A stretch of DNA of 64,000 nt, taken from Methanohalophilus halophilus (GTDB lineage: Archaea > Halobacteriota > Methanosarcinia > Methanosarcinales > Methanosarcinaceae). The position numbers and the translations under genes were made by a program. The DNA is taken from positions 1,564,057 through 1,628,056 of the forward strand of contig NZ_CP017921.1 in NCBI RefSeq assembly GCF_001889405.1, read 5' to 3'. The notes beneath the pieces were generated by a model. The model had not been told where the DNA came from, ran no database searches, and saw nothing but the letters and a program-made list of their open reading frames with translations. This document shows, piece by piece, positions 1-9,250 of the stretch (the stretch's first letter is position 1; each line of letters begins with the position of its first letter).

Positions 1-1
1 C

Positions 2-574
2 ATAGGTTTACCTGTGACTGTGTATGCAAGCAAACCCGATGATGTAAAAGACATGGTAAAAATGGTTGGTGGTGCTCCACTTGTTGTTAAGATTCTTGAA
101 GGTACACAGGGTATAGGTGTAGTGCTTGCAGAAACACAAAAAGCTGCAGAAAGTATTATTGAAGGATTTATGGGTGTAAATGCAAATATCCTGGTGCAGG
201 AATACATAAAGGAATCCAAGGGAGCCGATATACGCTGTTTTGTTGTTGGGGGTAAGGTTGTGGCATCCATGAAAAGACAGGGGCCCAAAGGTGAATTCCG
301 TTCAAACATTCACAGAGGAGGAACGGCAACTACTATCAGAATCACACCTGAAGAACGCTCAACTGCTGTGCGTGCTGCAAAAATAATGGGGCTTAATGTT
401 GCAGGTGTTGATCTTTTACGTTCCAATCATGGACCTGTGGTGATGGAAGTAAACTCCAGTCCCGGTTTGGAAGGTATAGAATCTAGTACTGGCAAAGATA
501 TCGCAGGTATGATAATTGATTATATTGAGAAAAACAGTAAATTTGGTAAGACACGAACCAGAGGAAAAGGTTAA
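2..574 (+). CDS. rimK: RimK-type ATP-grasp glutamate ligase (C-terminal part)
   Basis: The reading frame is already open at the left edge, so the N-terminal third lies outside the window. RimK-family ATP-grasp ligases add L-glutamate to the C-terminus of a protein or cofactor; bacterial RimK modifies ribosomal protein S6, and archaeal relatives also glutamylate tetrahydromethanopterin or F420. Visible family hallmarks are the nucleotide-binding stretch [17 protein letters not shown], the ligand segment [18 protein letters not shown], and the metal/ATP motif [14 protein letters not shown] near the end. The wording is closer to S6-type RimK than to the MptN/CofF branches, but the true substrate in an archaeon is unknown. 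The stop codon directly precedes the next gene, which suggests an operon with the desuccinylase-family gene. Confidence 0.9.
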   Translation: MGLPVTVYASKPDDVKDMVKMVGGAPLVVKILEGTQGIGVVLAETQKAAESIIEGFMGVNANILVQEYIKESKGADIRCFVVGGKVVASMKRQGPKGEFRSNIHRGGTATTIRITPEERSTAVRAAKIMGLNVAGVDLLRSNHGPVVMEVNSSPGLEGIESSTGKDIAGMIIDYIEKNSKFGKTRTRGKG

Positions 575-577
575 TTG

Positions 578-1624
578 ATGCAACAACCAATAACAATAGC
601 AGGGAATACGATCCAGCCAGGAACAAGGAAATCCATCGAATTACCGATTCCCAGCTTTTATACTCATACATCGGCTTCAATGCCAGTTCATGTTATACAT
701 GGACGCAAACCTGGCCCCTGCCTACTTGTATGTGCTGCTATTCACGGGGATGAGATTAACGGTGTAGAAATTATTCGCCGTGTCCTTGCACATAAAACGA
801 TCAATAACCTCAAAGGCACTCTTATTGCCATACCAATTGTAAATGTATTTGGTTTTGTTTCCCAGTCTCGTTATTTACCGGATAGGCGAGATCTGAACCG
901 CTCTTTTCCGGGTTCTAAAAAAGGTTCAATGACATCCAGACTTGCAAATATCTTGATGGAAGAGGTAGTAGAGCATTGCAGTCATATAATTGATCTTCAT
1001 ACCGGAGCTGTTGCCCGGTATAATTTACCTCAGATACGTGCATGCCTGGTAGATGATACAGAAACAGAAGCTTTAGCCCGTGCTTTTGAAGTACCGGTCA
1101 TAATTAATACGGAACTGCGTGATGGCTCTTTGCGTGAAGCTGCTCGTGAGAAAAATATACCTGTTCTATTGTATGAAGCAGGTGAAGCACTTCGTTTTGA
1201 CGAGGTCGCAATTCGAGCAGGTGTAAGGGGTATACTTGGAGTTATGCATCATTTAGGTATGAGGACAAAGGCCAGAAAAAAGAAAGGGTATGAGACTGTC
1301 ATTTCCAAATCAACGCAATGGATCAGATCTCCTAATAGCGGAATATTACGTTCGATATCTCCTCTGGGGACGTTGGTCAAAAAAGGAGACTTACTGGCCT
1401 ATGTAGGTGACCCTCTGGGTGAGGTTGAAACAAAAGTTATGAGTTCAATTTTTGGGATTGTAATCGGAAAAACAAATCTGCCGCTGGTTTATGAAGGAGA
1501 TGCTATATATCATATTGCCAGATACCCAGAAGCAGAAGAGGTTTCTAATTATATAGAATCATATCATGATGAACTTGATCCTCTAAACGATGAAATAGCA
1601 GACAAGAATAATTCCCTGGCATAA
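578..1624 (+). CDS. Succinylglutamate desuccinylase/aspartoacylase-family zinc hydrolase
   Basis: A 348-residue member of the AstE/AspA (M14-like) family of zinc-dependent amidohydrolases. The metal-binding signature HGDEINGVEIIRR lies near residue 64, and the downstream DLHTG motif supplies the third ligand. A C-terminal lipoyl-like beta segment (GTLVKKGDLLAYVGDP) is typical of the microbial subgroup that sits beside RimK. The ATG at 578 is preferred over a TTG at 575 because an AAGGT box ends 6 nt upstream. It follows the RimK stop with only 3 nt between. In bacteria this pairing is known (a RimK-linked protease or desuccinylase), so it may trim or recycle what RimK adds. That role is inferred from context; the substrate cannot be read from sequence. 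Confidence 0.85.
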   Translation: MQQPITIAGNTIQPGTRKSIELPIPSFYTHTSASMPVHVIHGRKPGPCLLVCAAIHGDEINGVEIIRRVLAHKTINNLKGTLIAIPIVNVFGFVSQSRYLPDRRDLNRSFPGSKKGSMTSRLANILMEEVVEHCSHIIDLHTGAVARYNLPQIRACLVDDTETEALARAFEVPVIINTELRDGSLREAAREKNIPVLLYEAGEALRFDEVAIRAGVRGILGVMHHLGMRTKARKKKGYETVISKSTQWIRSPNSGILRSISPLGTLVKKGDLLAYVGDPLGEVETKVMSSIFGIVIGKTNLPLVYEGDAIYHIARYPEAEEVSNYIESYHDELDPLNDEIADKNNSLA

Positions 1625-1702
1625 TTGTTTGGCTTTAAAAAATCGATTTTCTTTTTTATCAGCAATGATCCTGGTTACCTCTTTTTAATGGTATGTCCAT
1701 AA

Positions 1703-1831
1703 TTTGGAGGGACCGGTCTGGGACTTGCCCTTGTCAAAAAATATGTAGAAATGCATGGTGGAGATATCTGGCTGGAAAGTGAAGTTGATAAGGGTAGTAT
1801 CTTTACCTTCACAATACCTGCTAGTGTGTAA
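1703..1831 (+). pseudogene. Remnant of a histidine kinase C-terminus
   Basis: A 42-residue open stretch beginning [20 protein letters not shown] and ending with a stop at 1829-1831 matches the G-box end of HATPase domains. It is almost word for word the end of the two large kinases at 40.7-47.8 kb. No kinase N-terminus lies upstream; the frame starts abruptly within intergenic sequence. It is best read as a leftover of a recombination or deletion event involving that kinase family. Confidence 0.75.
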
Positions 1832-2026
1832 TTCTTAGAGATTAATTTATAGTGTTATTTTAAGATTAGAAAAATGCATGGATTGCTATGCTCACAATTT
1901 GCATGGCCTAAATACAATATCTGCTAACAGGAAAATTAGAATGCGATGGCTGCTTTTCCAGGATAGGCAAATTGGTACAAAAAGCATTGAAAATAAAATT
2001 GAGAAATATTTATTGTCGGGATTGGT

Positions 2027-2362
2027 TTAATTCCCGGAATGAATAATGGAAATATTTTTTCTGTATGAGAAAAACCGACTATTGAATATTATTGGTGTGG
2101 ATGCCAGTGCAATTATTATCATTGCCCATGCACAGAGCCCTATTGCTGCGTATATCGGAGACTGGAACATTTCACCGAACATGGACGGCTCGATTATGAT
2201 ACCAGCAGATCCCAGGGTCTGAACCATTTTCAGACCTGTATTTGTAAATATGTGCCAGAAAAATATAGATGCCACCAGTAACATTCCTGCTTTTGCTGTA
2301 AGATAACATGCTGGATTGCTTTTGAATGTGCCCTTTCCGGAGTTTTTGCTTTTTCGGATCAT
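2027..2362 (-). CDS. Small hypothetical membrane protein
   Basis: About 111 residues from the ATG at 2362, which has a purine-rich GGAAA stretch just upstream; a longer in-frame start at 2443 is less likely. A basic N-terminus (MIRKSKNSGKG) is followed by two hydrophobic segments (around AGMLLVASIFFWHIFTNTGL and IYAAIGLCAWAMIIIALAST), consistent with a two-helix inner membrane protein. I do not recognise a family. It is isolated, with the gene to the right on the opposite strand. Confidence 0.5.
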   Translation of the reverse strand: MIRKSKNSGKGTFKSNPACYLTAKAGMLLVASIFFWHIFTNTGLKMVQTLGSAGIIIEPSMFGEMFQSPIYAAIGLCAWAMIIIALASTPIIFNSRFFSYRKNISIIHSGN

Positions 2363-2467
2363 GATTTTCCACAGATACTTCCTATACAATACACTAGGAT
2401 TCGCATCTATATAAAAAAATCCGGATTCATTAATTATGAACAATATTATTCATGAACAATTTAGCAA

Positions 2468-2497
2468 ATTAACAACATATTTTTTATTGTTGTTAAT
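2468..2497. repeat. Perfect inverted repeat (10-bp arms)
   Basis: ATTAACAACA at 2468-2477 is matched by TGTTGTTAAT at 2488-2497 with a 10-nt A/T spacer. It lies in the 430-base gap between a minus-strand membrane protein and the plus-strand phosphoribosyltransferase. It could be an operator for either divergent gene or a transcription-related hairpin. The rest of the gap (to 2794) shows nothing else recognisable. Confidence 0.5.
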
Positions 2498-2794
2498 TAG
2501 TAGTTAAAATAGAAATTTCATTTAATTTTAAATTGGTTTCTATTGTATAGATTTCACTGTTCCTTTACTTTATCGTAACCCACCTTGCCATTCACACGTC
2601 CAAAAAAACTATGGTTTTAAATTCCATAAGTATGGAGTGTGTTAACAAGAATCATTAATAAGAATTTAGGCTAACCATTCCGTCCGGTTCTAATTTGAAA
2701 ATGTTTGCAGTTGTAATATTGCAGTTTCTCTATGAGACGGAAAATTCATAAATAGCTGTGTCACCCACATCAATATGGGAGTTGAGGGTAGATT

Positions 2795-3457
2795 ATGCCA
2801 ATATTCAAGAATAGGATGGATGCCGGGCGCAAACTGGCTGGCGAATTAGGTGAGTATGCAAACAGGAAGGACGTTATTTTGCTTGCCCTTCCCAGGGGTG
2901 GAGTACCGGTTGCATATGAAATTGCAAAACAACTGAAAGTACCTATGGACATTTTTCTGATTCGGAAACTCGGTGTTCCTGGGAACGAAGAACTGGCAAT
3001 GGGAGCTATCGATTCAGAGGATGTCCGTGTACTGAATCAAGATATAATCAGGTCTTTTGGTATTTCCGATAGAACGATTGCCAAAGTTGCAGCTGAGGAA
3101 CGTAGAGAGCTACATAGAAGAGAACGGCTATACCGAGGAGATCGCAAACGTCCAGAATTAAAGGGTCGTACTGTAATTTTGATTGATGATGGTTTGGCTA
3201 CAGGTGCCACTATGCTAGCTGCAGTTAAAGCATTGCGTTCCAAAAACCCATCAAATTTAGTAATTGCTGTCCCGGTTGCTTCCTTAGATACATGTAGGGC
3301 TTTTGAAAGGGAAGTTGACGATATAATCTGTGGCGCCACTCCGGAACCTTTCTATGGGGTAGGTGCCTGGTATGAAGACTTCAGGCAGGTAACCGATGAG
3401 GAAGTCTGTGATATGCTGGAAAAAAGTATGTCATTACAAAAACCAGAGGAGGACTAA
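2795..3457 (+). CDS. Phosphoribosyltransferase-family protein
   Basis: A 220-residue type I phosphoribosyltransferase fold protein. The PRPP-binding signature VILIDDGLATGATM is complete (around residue 127), and the N-terminal ALPRGGVPVAYEIA segment supplies the first loop. Proteins of this subgroup commonly sit next to an alpha/beta hydrolase, as here, and their substrate is not established. An unusual feature of the family is a long helical insert between the two motifs (residues about 80-120, rich in Arg and Glu). It starts at an ATG with a GAGGGT box upstream, and the next gene follows after 2 nt, so the two are surely co-transcribed. Confidence 0.85.
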   Translation: MPIFKNRMDAGRKLAGELGEYANRKDVILLALPRGGVPVAYEIAKQLKVPMDIFLIRKLGVPGNEELAMGAIDSEDVRVLNQDIIRSFGISDRTIAKVAAEERRELHRRERLYRGDRKRPELKGRTVILIDDGLATGATMLAAVKALRSKNPSNLVIAVPVASLDTCRAFEREVDDIICGATPEPFYGVGAWYEDFRQVTDEEVCDMLEKSMSLQKPEED

Positions 3458-3459
3458 AT

Positions 3460-4122
3460 ATGGTGGTTAATGAAATCCAGGAAACTGTACGTATCCAGAT
3501 GGATTCAATAATCCTTGAAGGCGATTTGGAAATTCCTGAAGATGCTCAGGGATTAGTGATATTTGCCCATGGCAGTGGAAGTAGTCGACATAGTATACGT
3601 AACAAAACCGTTGCAAAAATGCTGCGGCAGAATAAAATGGCCACACTTCTCTTTGACCTGTTAACTCCAAAAGAGGAAGAAATAGACAATGTTACAGCAC
3701 ACTTGAGATTCGATATAGACCTTCTTTCTGAACGTCTGATAGGAACCACTGATTGGGTTCTCCAAAACCCGGCTACAAAAAATTTGAATATCGGCTACTT
3801 TGGGGCCAGTACAGGCGCTGCAGCTGCTCTTAGTGCAGCCAGTAAACGTTCAGACAAAATTGGTGCAGTGGTTTCCAGAGGAGGCAGACCTGATCTAGCA
3901 GAACACGAACTTCCTAACGTAGAAGCACCTACACTCCTGATAGTTGGGGGGAAAGATTATCAGGTTATAGAGATGAATCGTGAGGCATTAAAAACTTTAA
4001 ACTGCAAGAAAGAACTCCAAATCATCCCTGGGGCTACTCATCTCTTCGAGGAACAAGGAGCACTGGAAGAGGTCGCAAAGATTGCAGGAAATTGGTTTCT
4101 TGAATATTTAGTCACAGACTAA
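3460..4122 (+). CDS. Dienelactone hydrolase-like alpha/beta hydrolase
   Basis: A 220-residue alpha/beta hydrolase. The oxyanion segment is VIFAHGSGSSRHS, the nucleophile elbow is GASTGA with Ser117, and later Asp (GGKDYQV) and His (GATHLFEE) residues complete a plausible triad. It is cytoplasmic, with no signal peptide. A strong GGAGGA ribosome site overlaps the end of the phosphoribosyltransferase gene, showing coupled expression. This two-gene pair recurs in bacteria and archaea, sometimes as a fusion, but the reaction is unknown; hydrolysis of a small ester or thioester is the family expectation. Confidence 0.85.
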   Translation: MVVNEIQETVRIQMDSIILEGDLEIPEDAQGLVIFAHGSGSSRHSIRNKTVAKMLRQNKMATLLFDLLTPKEEEIDNVTAHLRFDIDLLSERLIGTTDWVLQNPATKNLNIGYFGASTGAAAALSAASKRSDKIGAVVSRGGRPDLAEHELPNVEAPTLLIVGGKDYQVIEMNREALKTLNCKKELQIIPGATHLFEEQGALEEVAKIAGNWFLEYLVTD

Positions 4123-4294
4123 CTGAATTTCCTTCTGTTGCAGGTATAAGAATATTTTTCTTGACCTGCAATTTTCCTTTACATATTTGAATATAAGAAC
4201 ATTGCAGATATTGAATAACAATTCATAGTAGATTTCTTTGTCCAAAAAACACTCTAATAAAATTGGTCCGTTAGTTATTTAATTATGGAACAAA

Positions 4295-4428
4295 CTCCTA
4301 TATTTAGGAGAGTGGTGGGTATGAAACTCTCCTATTTACCAAGCCAACCGTTTTTAGAGAAGGAGCGGTTGAAAGGGTGGTGGTACGAAAGTGGGAACAT
4401 TATAGCATCGATGTTCCCACTATTTCAT
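4295..4428 (+). ncRNA. Structured RNA element, type I copy A
   Basis: The gap 4123-4662 holds no gene but a clear structured element. Hairpin 1 pairs GGAGAGT with ACTCTCC. Hairpin 2 pairs CAACCG with CGGTTG. A G-rich box GGGTGGTGGTACGA lies at 4375-4388. Hairpin 3 pairs AGTGGGAACAT with ATGTTCCCACT and is followed by a short U-rich run. The same order of parts, with different but still complementary stems, occurs at 8.8, 18.0 and 49.5 kb. A TATA-like AT-rich tract lies just upstream. The plus orientation is chosen to match the copies with better promoters. Confidence 0.7.
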
Positions 4429-4662
4429 AATTCCCTTTAACTAAATGTATATAGTATTATTCTAAAGTTTGCTTTTTGAATAAGAAAAGAGTAATTCTAA
4501 TTATTCAGTTGCTACTATTCAAAGTGACAGGGCTAAGGCTATTTTTGTATTTGTCTGTAAGAAACTTATAGTATTTCACGTATTATTGAAACACTGATTT
4601 TCTGATAGGAAAACAAAGTTAAGGTGAGAAGTACTTATCCAATATAAAACTTAACTGGGAGA

Positions 4663-5007
4663 TTATTTCTCCCAGTAAGGAGCAAATCCATATTTTGAAT
4701 AGACATCCGTCAGCCATTTGCGCTCATTGGACAAAGGCCAATTATCTTTATCGAATCCTTCCGAATCTTCAAGCAGCGACCTGTCGTGATGAAATACAAA
4801 CCTATGCTCGCCTTCTTTCAGAGACAATGCTTCCCAGGGAACTGCAAACAACTTGTCCTTGAAGGAAAGGGCTGCGTAGGCAACCGTACCAAAGTCAAGG
4901 TCAATCATCAGTTCTTCTATATGGCCAATGTCTTCACCGTTTAAATCCTCTACTTTGTCTTTTTCTATTGTACTTGCTGACAAAAATTTAGGTACACTTC
5001 CGTTCAT
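4663..5007 (-). CDS. PRC-barrel domain protein
   Basis: A 114-residue protein whose first 80 residues form a PRC-barrel (KFLSASTIEKDKVEDLNG... IGHIEELMIDLDFGTVAYA). The start at 5007 has a GGAGTGGG ribosome site 4 nt upstream; the frame extends further but without signal. PRC-barrels occur in photosynthetic reaction centre H subunits, in RimM and in many small archaeal proteins, where they act as binding or assembly modules. The C-terminal tail is charged and aromatic (DNWPLSNERKWLTDVYSKYG). The gene stands alone; its role is unknown. Confidence 0.8.
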   Translation of the reverse strand: MNGSVPKFLSASTIEKDKVEDLNGEDIGHIEELMIDLDFGTVAYAALSFKDKLFAVPWEALSLKEGEHRFVFHHDRSLLEDSEGFDKDNWPLSNERKWLTDVYSKYGFAPYWEK

Positions 5008-5239
5008 ATTTCCCACTCCTATTAAACGAAAGGCATGCGAGGAGAATTTATTATGATTACTGATACCTGCGGTTAAACCAAAATGAAACAAATTCTTCCA
5101 CCACAGCTACGAATCAGCCCCATACCTTCCATACATTTTTTTTCTTTTTGATGATTGTTAAAAGTATCGCCTATAGAGCCATCTAAAACTATTTCTGGTA
5201 GTAAACACAAGGTTATACAGGATCTTTTAAGGTGTGGGC

Positions 5240-6949
5240 ATGGAGTCATTTCGGAAACTTGTGGAACTTTATGAAGAATTAGATAATTCCACATCTCATA
5301 AAAAAATAATTGAATTGCTGGCGGAGCATTTTCAAGATCTTGAGCCGGCAGAAGTGAAAATAACTGCATATCTTGCACTGGGTACAATCGGTCCCCGGTT
5401 TGAAAAAATTGATCTGGGAATTGGAGATAAATATGGTATAAAGGCCATCTCCCAGGCCTACGATGTGGATAAGGAAAAAGTAGAGATCGCATTTGGGAAT
5501 CAAGGAGATCTGGGGGATGTGGCCTCTGTTCTTAATGAGAGACAGCGAAGTTCACTTACACTCAAGTATGTTTTTCAGCATTTTGTGCAGATAAGGGACG
5601 TTTCTGGAAAGGGTAGTCAAAAAAGAAAGATAAATTTACTCGCAGAAGTTCTGTCAAAGGCCAGACCTTTGGAATCCAGGTATATTATGCGTATTGCACA
5701 GGGAAATCTGAGACTGGGGTTTGGCGAGAAATTTCTTCTGGAAGCTCTGGCTCTGGCTTTTACAGGTTCCCGGGAGAATACAGCTAAAGTGGAAGATACA
5801 TACAATATATGTACTGATATCGGTCAGCTCGGCGAGTCTCTGGCAAAACACGGGATGGGTTCGTTGGGAAAGTTTTCCATTAAAATTGGCAGACCTGTCC
5901 AGATGATGCTAGCCAGCAGGGTAGATAGTATGGAGGAACTGAATGAGAAATTCTCCACAACTATGGCAGCCGAGGAAAAATATGATGGAGAAAGGGTTCA
6001 GGTACATGTGGACGGGGATAATATAAAGGCATTCTCAAGACGGTTAACCGATATTTCTGAACAGTTTCCTGACGTCATTGAGGCTGTTCGCAATAGCGTA
6101 AAAGCTGAAAAAATTGTCTTGGATGGAGAAATAGTTGCCTATGAGGAAGGGGAGTTTCGCCCCTTCCAGGAACTTATGCAGCGCAGGCGAAAGTACCGTG
6201 TTAAGGAATATGTAAAAAAAATCCCTGTTACCGTTTTTTTCTTTGATGTTATATATCTCGAGGGTAAATCTCTGATGAACCGGTCTTATCCTGAAAGAAG
6301 ACAAGTTTTGGAAGAAAATCTCGTAGAGACAGAAAAAGTAAAACTTTCAGGTCGGGTTGTGAGTGCAGATTTCTCCCGGATACAGCATTTTTTCGATGCT
6401 TGTGTGGAAAAGGGAATGGAAGGTATAATTATCAAGTCAGTAAAGGCTAAATCCACTTACAGGCCGGGAAAACGAGGTTGGTTGTGGGTTAAGTGGAAAA
6501 AGGAATATATCGAAGACGTAAGAGAAACCTTTGATCTGGTGATTGTTGGAAGTTATTATGGTAAAGGGAGGCGCAAAGGTTCATTTGGGGCATTGTTATG
6601 TGCTGTGCTAAATGAAAGCGAAAAAAGGTATGAAACTCTGGCTAAAGTAGGTACGGGTTTCAAAGATGAAGACTTTGCGGAAATCAACGATCTTATAAAA
6701 AAATACTCCGTTGAAAAACAACCTGTTAATATCCTTATAGACAGTAATATGCAGCCAGATAAATACATTAAACCAGCTGTTGTCATCGAAGTAATTGGAT
6801 CGGAGATTACTTCAAGCCCCTCTCATACGTCAGGTCAGAAAAATTCCGGGAATGGATATGCACTACGTTTTCCACGTTTCCTTAGAATAAGGTATGACAA
6901 AGGCCCAGAGGATGCAACTACAGTTGAAGAGGTGAGGCATCTGAAATGA
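5240..6949 (+). CDS. lig: ATP-dependent DNA ligase
   Basis: A 569-residue archaeal/eukaryotic type DNA ligase, the replicative and repair nick-sealing enzyme. An N-terminal DNA-binding domain (1-220) precedes the adenylation domain with catalytic Lys247 in EEKYDGERVQVH, motif III (VFFFDVIYLEG), motif IV (EGIIIKS) and motif V (WLWVKWKKEY), then an OB-fold with the C-terminal motif RFPRFLRIRYDKGPEDATT. Length and motif order fit the family. The ATG at 5240 follows AAGGTG with ideal spacing; an upstream GTG at 5234 overlaps that box. It overlaps the PolX gene by 4 nt (ATGA), so ligase and gap-filling polymerase are probably made together for base-excision or end repair. Confidence 0.95.
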   Translation: MESFRKLVELYEELDNSTSHKKIIELLAEHFQDLEPAEVKITAYLALGTIGPRFEKIDLGIGDKYGIKAISQAYDVDKEKVEIAFGNQGDLGDVASVLNERQRSSLTLKYVFQHFVQIRDVSGKGSQKRKINLLAEVLSKARPLESRYIMRIAQGNLRLGFGEKFLLEALALAFTGSRENTAKVEDTYNICTDIGQLGESLAKHGMGSLGKFSIKIGRPVQMMLASRVDSMEELNEKFSTTMAAEEKYDGERVQVHVDGDNIKAFSRRLTDISEQFPDVIEAVRNSVKAEKIVLDGEIVAYEEGEFRPFQELMQRRRKYRVKEYVKKIPVTVFFFDVIYLEGKSLMNRSYPERRQVLEENLVETEKVKLSGRVVSADFSRIQHFFDACVEKGMEGIIIKSVKAKSTYRPGKRGWLWVKWKKEYIEDVRETFDLVIVGSYYGKGRRKGSFGALLCAVLNESEKRYETLAKVGTGFKDEDFAEINDLIKKYSVEKQPVNILIDSNMQPDKYIKPAVVIEVIGSEITSSPSHTSGQKNSGNGYALRFPRFLRIRYDKGPEDATTVEEVRHLK

Positions 6950-8658
6950 TCAATCGGGATATAGCCAAACTGCTCTATGAGATTGCGGATATATTTGAAT
7001 ATAAAGAAGTAGAGTGGAAACCTCGTGCATACCGCAAAGCAGCCAGAAAAATAGGGGATATGAGGGAAGACATCTCAGGACTCTACGCAAAAAAGGGCAG
7101 GGAAGGACTGGAAAACATTCCCGGTATTGGAAGCCGTATTGCAGACCACATTGTTGAATATATTGAAACCGGGTCTGTGGAGGAATTTAGAAAGATCAGA
7201 AAACAAACTCCCAGGGGTGCTAGTAAGATAATAAAGATTAGAGGGCTTGGTCCTAAAAAAGCAAAAAAACTCATGGATGAACTCGACATACAATCAATAC
7301 CCGATCTGAAAGAGGCAATTAAAAATCAGGAGATCCGCAAACTTGAAGGTTTCGGAGAAAAGACTGAAGAAAATCTGGATAAAGCAATTTCCCAATACGA
7401 AAAAAGCCATGAACGTATGCTTTTACCAAAAGCAATGGATTTGGCTGAAGAAATTATATCCTATATGGAAGAAAACACTACCCTGAAGAAAATAGATTAC
7501 GCTGGATCCCTGCGGCGGATGAAGGAAACGATTGGGGATATAGATATACTGGTTGTTGCTTCGGATCCTGAAGAAGTCATGGATGCCTTTGTCAATTTTG
7601 AAAATGTGGACGAGGTTGAATCCCGGGGTAAGACACGCAGTACAATAATATTGCAAAACGGCGGTCATGTAGATTTGAGAGTTGTTCCAGAAAGTAGTTA
7701 TGGAGCAGCATTACAGTATTTTACAGGCTCAAAGGACCATAACATCGAACTGAGAAACCTTGCCCTCTCGAAAGGCTATAAGCTTTCGGAATATGGATTG
7801 TTTAAAGAGGATTCCAATAAAAAGATTGAAGGAAGAAAAGAAGATAGAATTTACGGAAAACTGGGCCTAAGTTTCATCCCGCCGCAACTGCGGGAAAACA
7901 GGGGAGAGTTGGAATGTGCAAAAAATGCACTTCCTTCACTGGTGGAGTTAGAAGATATCAGGGGTGATCTGCATGTCCATACTTCTTACAGTGACGGGAC
8001 GGATAGCCTCAATTCTATTATCACCCGGGCCGATAAATTGGGATATGAGTATATTGGTATAACTGATCATTCCAGATCCCGCAAGATCGCAGGTGGGTTA
8101 GGGATCGATAAGGTAAAAGATCAGTGGAAAGAAATAGATGGCCTCCGCGATGATTTTGATATAGATATCCTGAAAGGTATTGAAGTGGATATCCTTCCTG
8201 ATGGAAGTTTGGATTGTCCGGATGACATTCTTGAGGAAATGGATATTGTAGTGGGATCTATTCATTCCGGTTATAAGTCTTCCAAAAAGAAAATGACTGA
8301 AAGGATAACTACTGCCCTGCAAAATGAATTCCTGCATGTGCTGGGCCATCCTACAAGCCGCAAGATCGGTATTCGGGAGGCATATGCTGTTGACCTTGAC
8401 AAAATATTCGAAACAGCGGCAGAAAACGGTAAACTTCTGGAAATAAACAGCCAGCCGGAAAGGCTTGACCTTAACGACAACCTGATTTTACATGCCAAAA
8501 AATATGACCTTAAGTTTTGTATCAGCAGTGACAGTCATTCCTCCGCACAACTGGATTTCATGAAATACGGTGTAGGACAAGCACGTAGAGGATGGCTTAC
8601 AAAGGATGATATTGCTAATACTTATTCATTGAAAGAACTGAAAAGATTAATTGGCTGA
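6946..8658 (+). CDS. polX: Family X DNA polymerase with PHP domain (PolX)
   Basis: A 570-residue prokaryotic PolX. The order is an 8-kDa lyase-like and helix-hairpin-helix region (1-130, with IPGIGSRIADHI), a palm with metal-binding GDIDILVV near residue 198 and HVDLRVV near 243, and a C-terminal PHP phosphoesterase (about 340-570). The PHP part has DLHVHTSYSDGTD, GITDHSRS, GSIHSG and CISSDSHSS supplying its metal ligands. PolX fills short gaps, and the PHP domain gives 3'-5' exonuclease or phosphatase activity in characterised bacterial members. Its start overlaps the stop of the DNA ligase, making a compact gap-filling/sealing operon. Confidence 0.94.
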   Translation: MINRDIAKLLYEIADIFEYKEVEWKPRAYRKAARKIGDMREDISGLYAKKGREGLENIPGIGSRIADHIVEYIETGSVEEFRKIRKQTPRGASKIIKIRGLGPKKAKKLMDELDIQSIPDLKEAIKNQEIRKLEGFGEKTEENLDKAISQYEKSHERMLLPKAMDLAEEIISYMEENTTLKKIDYAGSLRRMKETIGDIDILVVASDPEEVMDAFVNFENVDEVESRGKTRSTIILQNGGHVDLRVVPESSYGAALQYFTGSKDHNIELRNLALSKGYKLSEYGLFKEDSNKKIEGRKEDRIYGKLGLSFIPPQLRENRGELECAKNALPSLVELEDIRGDLHVHTSYSDGTDSLNSIITRADKLGYEYIGITDHSRSRKIAGGLGIDKVKDQWKEIDGLRDDFDIDILKGIEVDILPDGSLDCPDDILEEMDIVVGSIHSGYKSSKKKMTERITTALQNEFLHVLGHPTSRKIGIREAYAVDLDKIFETAAENGKLLEINSQPERLDLNDNLILHAKKYDLKFCISSDSHSSAQLDFMKYGVGQARRGWLTKDDIANTYSLKELKRLIG

Positions 8659-8769
8659 AAGTTGTAACATCTTTTCCAAATCGCCCATAGTTTCCGAGTA
8701 TGGATATTAGAATTATTGCTAAAGCAGGCCAAAGATAAAACTACTGTTTCAGCTCTTAAACAAGTCAAA

Positions 8770-8897
8770 GTGTAAAGAGGATTTGAGAGCAAAGGGGCCC
8801 TTACCCAATGCTCTCAACTCATGCCCCACTCCTCTTTTCAGTCGCAACCCCTATTACGACTGGTTTTGGTGAGAGTTCCCTTTACTCTCACTCCAAA
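8770..8897 (-). ncRNA. Structured RNA element, type I copy B
   Basis: Read on the minus strand, hairpin 1 pairs GTGAGAGT with ACTCTCAC, hairpin 2 pairs CAGTCG with CGACTG, the box is GGAGTGGGGCATGA, and hairpin 3 pairs TTGAGAGCA with TGCTCTCAA followed by a U-rich stretch. The layout matches copies A, C and D, while the stem sequences differ in a compensatory way. A TATA box (TTTATATAA in minus sense, 8914-8922) lies about 25 nt before the first stem. It fills most of the gap between polX and the amphi-Trp gene; the rest of 8923-9250 shows nothing recognisable. Confidence 0.75.
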
Positions 8898-8913
8898 TTC
8901 ATAAATGTGATCG

Positions 8914-8923
8914 TTATATAAAT
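8914..8923 (-). promoter_or_regulatory. TATA box for RNA element B
   Basis: On the minus strand the sequence reads ATTTATATAA, close to the archaeal TATA consensus, and sits about 25 nt upstream of the first hairpin of element B. No minus-strand gene uses it. Confidence 0.6.
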
Positions 8924-9250
8924 ACAAAAGGGTCAGAAATATTGTATGCACTTAGAATTTTCAATGACATTTTAATTGATTTTTATGTATGTTTAGACCT
9001 TAATTAAAATCGACAATAGAAAAATGTGTATACAATGTTATGCCTTCAATTGTAGTTAGGGAGGCTTATGGCGGTAATTCCTTTTTCTTGTATCCTCAAT
9101 ATCACTCATATTCTTCAATATATCAGGTTTTATATTCTATCTTTTGGGTACAGCATCGAGGATTGATCTCCCGATTATTCTTACCAACGATACTATATAT
9201 CAAATTATGTCAAATATTATATGCCGATTATTCAAACTTGGAGTGGGAAT

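Noticed and set aside
5073-5492. 139-residue minus-strand frame opposite the DNA ligase start
   Set aside because: Shadow of the ligase gene; no coding character and no ribosome site.
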